From Bacillota bacterium (GTDB lineage: Bacteria > Bacillota > Desulfotomaculia > Desulfotomaculales > JAJYZD01): a stretch of 10,622 nt of DNA. The stretch is from the NCBI GenBank assembly GCA_021800315.1, contig JAJYZD010000116.1:1-10622 (forward strand), in the 5' to 3' direction. The notes beneath the pieces are model-generated. The model was not told the origin of the DNA. It did not search any database and worked only from the letters and a program-made list of their open reading frames with translations. The position numbers and the translations under genes were made by a program. Positions within the stretch are counted from its first letter, which is position 1; every line of letters begins with the position of its first letter. Of this stretch, positions 5,367 through 10,622 are shown in pieces.

Positions 5367-5906
5367 ATGTTCTGGCAAAATACGGCGCTGTTGGGGGCCC
5401 TGGCCGCTATGGTGGCGGCCCAACTCCTGAAGATGCTCGTCCACTGGACCAGGACCGGGCGATTCGACGCCGCCCCGTTGTGGAACGCCGGCGGCATGCC
5501 CAGTTCCCACACCGCCATGGCCACGGCGCTGGCGGCGGCCTTCGCCTTTCAAGGCGGTGTGCAGCGCCCCGCCTTCGCCGTGTCGACCGTCCTGGCCCTG
5601 ATCGTCATGTACGACGCGGCGGGCATACGGCGCCACGCCGGCAAACAGGCCACGGTGATCAACCGTCTGGTCCGGGAACTGCAACATCTCGACTCCCTCC
5701 CCAAAGACATTGATGAGACCGAGTTGAAGGAACTCCTGGGCCACCGGCCCATGGAGGTGTTCGGGGGCACCGTGCTGGGTGTGCTGGCGGCGGCTTTCGT
5801 GACGGGTGTGACCGGTCGCGGGACGGCGGCGGTGATTATCCTGGTTGTGCTCGGCGCTTTGGCGGCGGGCGCGGCCAGACGCCATAAACACAGGAACGAT
5901 GCGTAG
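5367..5906 (+). CDS. yuiD: Divergent PAP2 family protein (DUF212, YuiD-like)
   Basis: This 179-residue membrane protein has the DUF212 hallmarks: GGMPSSHTA (42-50), YDAAGIRRHAGKQA (82-95) and LKELLGHRPMEVFGG (120-134), with hydrophobic segments at about 5-24, 52-82 and 132-170. The family is a distant relative of PAP2 acid phosphatases, keeping the Ser-His motif, but its substrate is not established. It resembles Bacillus YuiD and is slightly longer through a basic C-terminal tail (RRHKHR). ATG 5367 follows GGAGGA by five bases; an ATG at 5362 is out of frame. It lies 43 bases after the bcrC-like gene, apparently cotranscribed, so two unrelated-looking PAP2-type proteins are paired. It converges on the glycosyltransferase with a 29-base gap in which I see no terminator. 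Confidence 0.88.
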   Translation: MFWQNTALLGALAAMVAAQLLKMLVHWTRTGRFDAAPLWNAGGMPSSHTAMATALAAAFAFQGGVQRPAFAVSTVLALIVMYDAAGIRRHAGKQATVINRLVRELQHLDSLPKDIDETELKELLGHRPMEVFGGTVLGVLAAAFVTGVTGRGTAAVIILVVLGALAAGAARRHKHRNDA

Positions 5907-5935
5907 CCCCTGGTCAGGATCGGACGGCGCCTAAA

Positions 5936-7081
5936 TCAACTTTCCCCGATCAGGCGACGGTAGGTCGCCACCAGCCTGGCCGCCAGGGTGGTGGCGTCCA
6001 GGTGCCCCGCCGATTCCCTGCTCCTTTGCCCCATGGCCCGTCTCAAAACGTCGTCGTCCAGCACGTGCAGAACGCTCCGGGCGAATTCACTCTCCACCGC
6101 CGCCGTCAAAAAGCCGTCCACCCCGCCCCCCGTCACCATTTCGGCCGTAGCGAACGCCCGCACGGCCACGACCGGCAGACCGGCCGCTTTGGCCTCCCCG
6201 ATCACCAGCCCCTGCGTTTCGGTCAGGGAGGGGAAGACGAAGACGTCGGCGCCGGCGTAACACCGGCCGACATCCTCATAGGCCAGGAGCCCCGTAAAGA
6301 TCACCCTGTCCTCCAGGCCCATCTGCCCGGTCATCTTCCTGATAGCCTCCTCCTCCGGTCCGCCGCCGATCAAGACCAGCACCGCGTCAGGCCGGGCCGC
6401 GCTGACCAGGGCGAAGGAGCGCAATAGGAATTCCAGGTTCTTTTCCCGTCCCAACCGGCCCACGAACAGACAAACCGGGACTTCCGGATCAATTCGGAAT
6501 CGCTCGCGCAGGTAGAGCCGGTCACCATCCCCGGATGGATTGACGGCGATGCCGGTAGGCAGGCACTCAATGGCCGTTCGTACGCCTGCCTGTCTGAGGT
6601 AGCCGGCGACAACCCCGGTCGGGACGAGCACCAGGTCGCAGTTGTTGCAGAAAGTCACGCAGAACTTGAGGGTGGCCCGGCTGGCGGTCACCTGGCCAAT
6701 CGGAACGTAATGCGTGTAATGGTCGTACATGGTGTGGTAGGTATATACCAGGGGCACGGAAAGCCTTCTGGCCATGCGGGCCCCGAGGCCGCCCAGCATG
6801 AAGGGCGAATGGACGTGGACGATATCGAGGTCAAGCTTTTTCAGACGGGACTTCAAGTGGGCCGAAAATGGCATAGCCAAATAGAAGTCGCGGTTGGTGG
6901 GCGACTGGATCGAGGGAAAACGGTACACCCCCCCGGTGTCCTCCTTGAAACCGGGATAGGCGGGGGCAAAGATAAAGACCTGGTGATTCCTGGCCTCCAG
7001 TTGCCGGGTCACTGTTTCTATGGAACGAACCACGCCGCTGGTGTATGGTTTGTAGCTGTCTGTAAAAAATCCGACCCGCAT
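5936..7081 (-). CDS. Family 4 glycosyltransferase, probably membrane-lipid glycosyltransferase
   Basis: The 381-residue protein has the GT-B fold of family GT4. The acceptor-side N domain begins MRVGFFTDSYKPYTSGV and contains IVHVHSPF (87-94) and YTYHTMYDHY (113-122). The donor-side C domain has FVGRLGREKNLEFLL (206-220), the GGGPEEE loop (239-245) and the EX7E catalytic/donor motif at Glu288-Glu296 within SLTETQGLVIGE. The N-terminal pattern and 'TETQG' recall processive or monoglycosyl-diacylglycerol synthases, which move glucose or a related sugar from a nucleotide donor to a lipid at the cytosolic membrane face. A mannosyltransferase acting on another lipid remains possible. There is no signal peptide. 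ATG 7081 is preceded by AAGGAGAG at good spacing. It follows the 57-aa small gene by 39 bases and is probably the last gene of the pfk transcript. Confidence 0.85.
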   Translation of the reverse strand: MRVGFFTDSYKPYTSGVVRSIETVTRQLEARNHQVFIFAPAYPGFKEDTGGVYRFPSIQSPTNRDFYLAMPFSAHLKSRLKKLDLDIVHVHSPFMLGGLGARMARRLSVPLVYTYHTMYDHYTHYVPIGQVTASRATLKFCVTFCNNCDLVLVPTGVVAGYLRQAGVRTAIECLPTGIAVNPSGDGDRLYLRERFRIDPEVPVCLFVGRLGREKNLEFLLRSFALVSAARPDAVLVLIGGGPEEEAIRKMTGQMGLEDRVIFTGLLAYEDVGRCYAGADVFVFPSLTETQGLVIGEAKAAGLPVVAVRAFATAEMVTGGGVDGFLTAAVESEFARSVLHVLDDDVLRRAMGQRSRESAGHLDATTLAARLVATYRRLIGES

Positions 7082-7120
7082 GATTATCTCTCCTTGCCCC
7101 GTTGCCCGGCCTGGAGGGGG

Positions 7121-7294
7121 CTAGGCCCGCAAGGAAGCCACCAGCCGCTTGGGATTCAACAAAAGATCGGGGCCGTCGCTCTTGGCGGCGGCCGGGACCG
7201 GGGCCTCTTCGGTTCCGGTGATGTTCCATCCGGTCAGGGCGCCGGCATAAGGTTCCGGTGGGGATTTATCCGCGGGAACTTGAACTTCCGGCAC
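7121..7294 (-). CDS. Small 57-residue protein of unknown function
   Basis: GTG 7294 opens a 57-codon frame ending in TAG (7121-7123). AGGGGAG lies six bases upstream (7301-7306), directly beside the FmdE-gene stop codon at 7308-7310, so translation would be coupled to that gene. The product is Pro/Ala-rich and polar in its first 40 residues (for example SPPEPYAGALTGWN), then ends in a positively charged amphipathic stretch LLLNPKRLVASLRA. It has no cysteines, no membrane segment and no motif I recognise. It fills an otherwise empty 226-base gap between the FmdE-family gene and the glycosyltransferase. GTG is the first start codon in frame after the FmdE stop. Whether it is translated and conserved cannot be settled from this sequence alone. 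Confidence 0.55.
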   Translation of the reverse strand: MPEVQVPADKSPPEPYAGALTGWNITGTEEAPVPAAAKSDGPDLLLNPKRLVASLRA

Positions 7295-7307
7295 GACAAA
7301 CTCCCCT

Positions 7308-7892
7308 TCAGGCTTCGGCCTGGGCGCAGGGCAGGCAGACCGGCTTGCCGTCGCGGACCCTGGCCCTGGTTTCCATCACGCTTTCGCCGCACCGGTAGCA
7401 GGTGACCGAGGGGAACAGGCGGGCCTTGGGTGGCAGGTCCAGGGCCGATTCCCTGATATCGAAGGATTCCTCCCCGGCGGCCAGAATCGTCTCGATGCGC
7501 TTTTCCCGCAGGAATTCCCAACGGCGGACGTCCTTGAACTCCATATCCGGGGTCGCCCGCAGGCGGCTGTACTCGGGGTCGTGGAAGGCGCCGGCCCGCA
7601 CCGTTATGCGGACCCCCCGGCCGGTGGACCGCTGCCCGAAGGTGTAGACATGCTTACCGAAATCACGGAAAACCAGGTTGCCCTTGCCGAAGGTACAACC
7701 GCTCAAAAACTGGACCGCGTCCACGCCGCAGGCGTCGTTTTCCACTATGGCGACCAGCCCCTCGTCCGGGGCCCTGCCTTCGCCCAGCCGGGCCAACGCC
7801 AACTGGGTCGCCCTGAAACCGACGGCCAGCCCGGGACAGGCGTGACCGTGAAATTCAACCGTTCGTTCCCAATCGGACATTTCCATGCACAT
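7308..7892 (-). CDS. FmdE-family protein with C-terminal zinc ribbon
   Basis: The 194-residue protein carries the FmdE domain, named after subunit E of formylmethanofuran dehydrogenase but widespread outside methanogens. It shows FHGHACPGLAVGFRA (14-28) with His15, His17 and Cys19, the VENDACGVDAVQ stretch (50-61) with Cys55, and SGCTFGKGNL (64-73) with Cys66. A C-terminal zinc ribbon follows: Cys165-x2-Cys168 and Cys186-x2-Cys189. The metal-ligand pattern is intact. In non-methanogens the function is unknown; links to molybdenum or tungsten enzymes and to metal handling have been proposed. Three ATGs lie close together (7892, 7886, 7880); I chose 7892 because GGGGGG is eight bases upstream. 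The gene starts 15 bases after the phosphofructokinase stop, so the two are cotranscribed. No formylmethanofuran dehydrogenase subunit is nearby, so it should not be named as part of that enzyme. Confidence 0.88.
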   Translation of the reverse strand: MCMEMSDWERTVEFHGHACPGLAVGFRATQLALARLGEGRAPDEGLVAIVENDACGVDAVQFLSGCTFGKGNLVFRDFGKHVYTFGQRSTGRGVRITVRAGAFHDPEYSRLRATPDMEFKDVRRWEFLREKRIETILAAGEESFDIRESALDLPPKARLFPSVTCYRCGESVMETRARVRDGKPVCLPCAQAEA

Positions 7893-7907
7893 CCCAAGAA
7901 CCCCCCT

Positions 7908-9005
7908 TCAGTCCCCCAGGGCTATACCGATCTGCCGGGCCGAACGCACCATGTCCCCGTCCAGGGGAACGGTGCGCAACTCGCCGATGGCTTGTTCGAT
8001 GGGCACCGACTCGACCGCCGGACCCCTCAAACACACCATTTCGCCGAAGCGTCCCTCCATCACGAGGTTCACCGCCCCGGCCCCGTAACGGGTGGAGAGA
8101 ATGCGGTCAAAGGCCGTCGGCGTTCCCCCCCGCTGCAGGTGTCCCAAAACGGTTACCCGCGTCTCCATCCCGGTCTGTCCCTCGACTTCCGCCGCCACCA
8201 GGTTGCCGATGCCCCCAAGGCGGACGGGATCGAAACTCTCCTCCACCCGCCTCTTCACCACGATCTCGCCGCCGAGCGGTTTGGCGCCTTCGGCTACGAC
8301 GATGATGCTGAAGGGCTTGCCCTCGTCCCTGCGCTCCAGGACCTTGGCGACCACCCTGTCCATCCGGAAGGGGATTTCGGGAATGAGGATGACGTCCGCG
8401 CCTCCGGCCAGGCCCGACTCAATGGCGATCCAGCCGGCGTACCGGCCCATCACCTCCAGGACCATGACCCGGTGGTGGCTTTCCGCGGTCGTGTGCAGCC
8501 GATCGATGGCCTCGGTGGCCGTATTGAGCGCGGTATCGAACCCGAAGGTGGCGTCGGTCGCCGACAGGTCGTGGTCGATCGTCTTGGGGACGCCGACCAC
8601 CCGCATGCCCTTGTCGAACAGTTCCTTGGCGATGGTCAGGCTGCCGTCCCCGCCGATGACGATCAAGGCATCCACGCCATGGATGCTCATATTTTCAAAG
8701 GCCCGGTCGGATACGTCGCGCATGACCTTTTGTCCGTCGATCTCCACCGGGAAATGGAAGGGATTGTCCCGGTTGGTGGTGCCCAGGATGGTTCCTCCCC
8801 GGGAGAGGATCCCGAAGACATCCCTGGCCGCAAGTTCGCGCATCCGGTTTTGAATCAGCCCGCCGAAACCGTTTTCGATTCCGGCCACGGTAAGACCGAA
8901 CTCCCTGGTGGCTGTTTTGACCACGGCCCGGATTACGGCGTTCAAACCTGGGCAGTCGCCCCCTCCGGTCAGGACCGCTATCCGTCTGATCGGGCTGCTG
9001 GACAT
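7908..9005 (-). CDS. pfkA: ATP-type 6-phosphofructokinase (group III-like)
   Basis: The 365-residue enzyme phosphorylates fructose 6-phosphate to fructose 1,6-bisphosphate in glycolysis. It has the nucleotide loop LTGGGDCPGLNA (12-23), GGDGS (118-122), PKTIDHDL (140-147) with the catalytic Asp144, the substrate-binding MGR (186-188) and HLQRGGTP (289-296). The residue equivalent to E. coli Gly104 is Gly121, which favours ATP; the one equivalent to position 124 is Lys141, as in pyrophosphate and mixed-type enzymes. Gly plus Lys, together with TFGFDTA (153-159), fits the ATP-using members of group III. It is about 45 residues longer than E. coli PfkA. The common IDND is IDHD here. Phosphoryl-donor choice is inferred. 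ATG 9005 has GGGGGA about six bases upstream. It has its own promoter and leads the genes for FmdE, the 57-aa protein and the glycosyltransferase. Confidence 0.93.
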   Translation of the reverse strand: MSSSPIRRIAVLTGGGDCPGLNAVIRAVVKTATREFGLTVAGIENGFGGLIQNRMRELAARDVFGILSRGGTILGTTNRDNPFHFPVEIDGQKVMRDVSDRAFENMSIHGVDALIVIGGDGSLTIAKELFDKGMRVVGVPKTIDHDLSATDATFGFDTALNTATEAIDRLHTTAESHHRVMVLEVMGRYAGWIAIESGLAGGADVILIPEIPFRMDRVVAKVLERRDEGKPFSIIVVAEGAKPLGGEIVVKRRVEESFDPVRLGGIGNLVAAEVEGQTGMETRVTVLGHLQRGGTPTAFDRILSTRYGAGAVNLVMEGRFGEMVCLRGPAVESVPIEQAIGELRTVPLDGDMVRSARQIGIALGD

Positions 9006-9039
9006 TTGGTTTCCCCCGCCATCATATTAGTCGCAGTTT

Positions 9040-9069
9040 ATCTTAGAACAAAGCGCGGGCTTGTGTCAA
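9040..9069 (-). promoter_or_regulatory. Promoter of the pfkA-led operon
   Basis: On the minus strand a perfect TTGACA (9064-9069) is followed after 18 bases by TAAGAT (9040-9045), a 4/6 match to the -10 consensus. The -35 hexamer overlaps the TGA stop (9066-9068) of the upstream alpha/beta hydrolase gene. Transcription would begin about 25-30 bases before the pfkA ATG, leaving a short leader. Read-through from the hydrolase gene is also likely because no terminator lies between. Confidence 0.65.
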
Positions 9070-9824
9070 TCCGCCGCCAGGAATGAGGCCAAGGCTCCGT
9101 TCACAGCCCCGGGTTCCTCCACCATCACCATGTGACCGGCACCCTCGACGGTTACAACCGTAGCCCGGCGCATATGTTCCTCCAGGTAACGGGCGTACTT
9201 GGGCGGCGTCAGCCGGTCCTCGCTTCCCACCAGGACCAGGGTCCCGGCGGTTATACGGGGCAGTTCGGCCATGATGTCGAAGGCGTTGCAGGCGGAAAAG
9301 TCGACGTACCAGGTGCGGGGATCCACCGTCTCCATCTCCCGTAGCGCTTTGTCCCGGAGGAGCGGCGCGGTCCCCGGACCATAGAGCAGGTCCACCAGTT
9401 CGGCGGGTGTCCGGCCGGCGCCGAACGCATCCAGGATGGCGGGCGCCACCCGCAGCCTGGCCCCGGTGCCGATCAGGATGAGACCGGCTGTTTCGCCGGG
9501 ATAGTTGAGGGCGTAGTCGAGAACGACGGCCCCGCCCATGGAGTGTCCGCCCAGGTAGAGGGAGGGCAGGGAAAGACTGGCGGCGAAGAGGCGCACAAAC
9601 TCGCGGTAACCGGCTATCCGGTCGACCGGGTGGCCTCCGGAACGGCCGTGTCCGGGCAGGTCTACCGCCAGGACGCGTTGCCCCGGCCCGGCGAGAGCCA
9701 ACTGGTTGCTCCAGTGACCGGCGGTGCCGCCGCTTCCGTGCAGGAACAACACCTGCCGGGGAGCCCCCGCCGGTCCGCTGTCCAGGTAAAAGTACCGTTC
9801 ACCGGAGATCTCAATGTACGGCAT
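9066..9824 (-). CDS. Alpha/beta-hydrolase fold protein
   Basis: The 252-residue enzyme has a complete catalytic triad: nucleophile Ser95 in GGHSMGG (92-98), acid Asp203 in VGSEDRLTPP and His231 in GAGHMVMVEEP. HGSGG (29-33) supplies the oxyanion hole, and VDLPGHGRS (54-62) is typical of the family. A helical cap lies around 120-185. This covers many esterases, lipases and C-C bond hydrolases, and the sequence does not single out a substrate. There is no signal peptide, so it is probably cytosolic. ATG 9824 has GGGAGG five to six bases upstream. It follows the 51-aa membrane protein by 20 bases, so both probably share a transcript with UPF0182. Its stop codon is embedded in the -35 box of the next operon. 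Confidence 0.9.
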   Translation of the reverse strand: MPYIEISGERYFYLDSGPAGAPRQVLFLHGSGGTAGHWSNQLALAGPGQRVLAVDLPGHGRSGGHPVDRIAGYREFVRLFAASLSLPSLYLGGHSMGGAVVLDYALNYPGETAGLILIGTGARLRVAPAILDAFGAGRTPAELVDLLYGPGTAPLLRDKALREMETVDPRTWYVDFSACNAFDIMAELPRITAGTLVLVGSEDRLTPPKYARYLEEHMRRATVVTVEGAGHMVMVEEPGAVNGALASFLAAD

Positions 9825-9844
9825 GCCGCACCTCCCACGCGCCT

Positions 9845-10000
9845 TCAGTGTCCGTGCGGGTCGGGATGGCAGACCGCTTCCGGACGGGGTTTCTCTTCAT
9901 AACGGTCCCACATGCCGGCGAAAATGTAACCGACCATCAACATGAGAACCGTGGTGAAAACCCCGAACAAAAGGCCCTGCCACCAGGTAAGGAAAAACAT
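9845..10000 (-). CDS. 51-residue single-pass membrane microprotein with His/Cys-rich tail
   Basis: ATG 10000 to TGA 9845-9847 encodes 51 residues. The AAGGAGGAG sequence at 10007-10015 places its GGAGG core eight bases before the ATG, one of the best ribosome-binding sites in the window. Residues 1-30 form a clear hydrophobic helix (FFLTWWQGLLFGVFTTVLML and beyond). It is followed by a charged juxtamembrane stretch (GRYEEKPRPEA) and a tail ending CHPDPHGH, with one Cys and three His in eight residues, which could bind a metal ion. The charge pattern puts the tail in the cytosol or outside without a clear choice. I do not recognise a family. It lies 34 bases after the UPF0182 stop and 20 before the hydrolase start, so it is a genuine operon member by spacing. 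It fills what would otherwise look like a 210-base empty gap. Confidence 0.8.
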   Translation of the reverse strand: MFFLTWWQGLLFGVFTTVLMLMVGYIFAGMWDRYEEKPRPEAVCHPDPHGH

Positions 10001-10034
10001 GCTCCACTCCTCCTTCTTTTTCTATCCCATCTTA

Positions 10035-10622
10035 TCATGGTAGACTGTTCGCCGGCAAGTTCCCCTGCGTTTTTTGGTTCAATTCGCCGAGGATCGACTT
10101 CAGCCGGCGCAGATCGTCCCCGTAGCCGGCCCAGTTCCCCGACTGGAGTTGCTTTTGGGCCTCCTCGAACACCTGGTTGGCGCTTGCGACCAGTTGTCGC
10201 ACCGTATGGCCCGCCGCGGCCTGGGGCGTCGCCGCCGGCTGGCGCGTTCCCCGGGACAATTGGTCGAGGGCCTCCTCCAGGGTGGGTTGCATCGCGATCC
10301 GGTTACCATCGATGGCGATGACCCGGGCCAGTTCGGGCATTTTGCTCTGTTCGGCCTGCAAATAGAGCGGCTCTACGTACAGGACGCCCTGGTCTATGGG
10401 GATGATCATCAGGTTGCCGCGGATTACCCGGGATCCCTGCTGGTTCCAGAGGGTCAGCTGGCCCGAGATGGTTGTGTTCTGGTCGATGAGGGCTTCGATC
10501 TGCATCGGACCGTACACCTGCACCTGCTTGGGAAACTCGTAGACCACCAGTTTGCCGTAGTTGGGCGGATCCATGCGGGCGGCCAGCCAGGCGACCATGT
10601 TTTTCTTGTTCTGCGGCGTAAA
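10035..10622 (-). CDS. UPF0182 family membrane protein, C-terminal part (partial)
   Basis: The frame is open from the right edge of the window to TGA 10035-10037, giving the last 195 residues. The segment FTPQNKKNMVAWLAARMDP, the YGKLVVYEFPKQ that follows it, then GPMQIEALIDQNTTIS, LTLWNQQGS and VIRGNLMIIPI are characteristic of the large UPF0182 (COG1615) family of multi-pass membrane proteins; its members usually run to about 900 residues with N-terminal membrane helices, which lie outside the window. The function is unknown. The last 80 residues become Ala/Gln-rich and end in a helical stretch (AQKQLQSGNWAGYGDDLRRL) that resembles the family's small C-terminal helical module. It is upstream of, and probably cotranscribed with, the 51-aa membrane protein and the hydrolase. 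Confidence 0.93.
   Translation of the reverse strand, partial: FTPQNKKNMVAWLAARMDPPNYGKLVVYEFPKQVQVYGPMQIEALIDQNTTISGQLTLWNQQGSRVIRGNLMIIPIDQGVLYVEPLYLQAEQSKMPELARVIAIDGNRIAMQPTLEEALDQLSRGTRQPAATPQAAAGHTVRQLVASANQVFEEAQKQLQSGNWAGYGDDLRRLKSILGELNQKTQGNLPANSLP

Noticed and set aside
5907..5935. Terminator between the converging DUF212 and glycosyltransferase genes
   Set aside because: The 29-base gap has no clean inverted repeat followed by a T run on either strand.
7308..7892. Annotation as formylmethanofuran dehydrogenase subunit E and hence methanogenesis
   Set aside because: The FmdE domain is common in bacteria, no other subunit or C1-carrier gene is nearby, and the rest of the window is clearly bacterial.
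7581..9086. A 501-codon open frame on the plus strand across the phosphofructokinase and FmdE genes
   Set aside because: It is antisense to two unmistakable conserved genes, has no family features, and is His/Gly/Pro-rich as expected for the complement of GC-rich codons.

Overview
The window is 10.6 kb of dense, GC-rich bacterial chromosome with strong Shine-Dalgarno sequences, frequent TTG/GTG starts and mostly tight spacing between genes. The gene set (PhoR/PstB/PhoU, BcrC-like PAP2, YuiD-like DUF212, UPF0182, a group III-type phosphofructokinase and an FmdE-family protein) fits a high-GC, anaerobic, Gram-positive Firmicute of the Peptococcaceae/Desulfotomaculum-Pelotomaculum kind. That placement is inference from gene content and signals; no rRNA or other marker gene is present.

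Layout. (1) 1-180, plus strand: the 3' end of a gene, perhaps a flavodoxin-like reductase, followed by a hairpin terminator that lies inside the end of the converging gene. (2) 202-4448, minus strand: a compact operon read from right to left, phoR - pstB - phoU - NUDIX/acylphosphatase - YkgJ-type cysteine-cluster protein. Its upstream region carries three TTAACA-like repeats at exact 11-bp spacing, which matches a PhoP (Pho) box, with a -10-like hexamer correctly placed behind it. (3) 4449-4720: divergent control region holding the Pho box for the left operon and a good sigma-A-type promoter (TTGAAG-17-TATAAT) for the right one; no gene is visible in it. (4) 4721-5906, plus strand: two membrane phosphatase-type genes in tandem, a BcrC-like undecaprenyl-diphosphatase and a YuiD/DUF212 'divergent PAP2' protein. 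(5) 5936-10622, minus strand: UPF0182 (partial) - 51-aa membrane microprotein - alpha/beta hydrolase - [promoter] - 6-phosphofructokinase - FmdE-family protein - 57-aa small ORF - family 4 glycosyltransferase.

How they may work together. The left half looks like phosphate sensing and signalling (histidine kinase, Pst ATPase, PhoU), driven by its own Pho box. The partner regulator PhoP and the transporter subunits PstS/C/A are not next to it and must be encoded elsewhere if the system is complete. Several other products also handle phosphate bonds: NUDIX hydrolase, acylphosphatase, two PAP2-type phosphatases and phosphofructokinase. BcrC and the lipid-type glycosyltransferase point to envelope lipid metabolism.

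The most notable items are the Pho box, an internal ribosome-binding site inside the fused NUDIX-acylphosphatase frame, and two small genes that would normally be missed: a 51-aa single-helix protein with a His/Cys tail at 9845-10000 and a 57-aa protein at 7121-7294. No tRNA, rRNA, CRISPR array or mobile element was seen.
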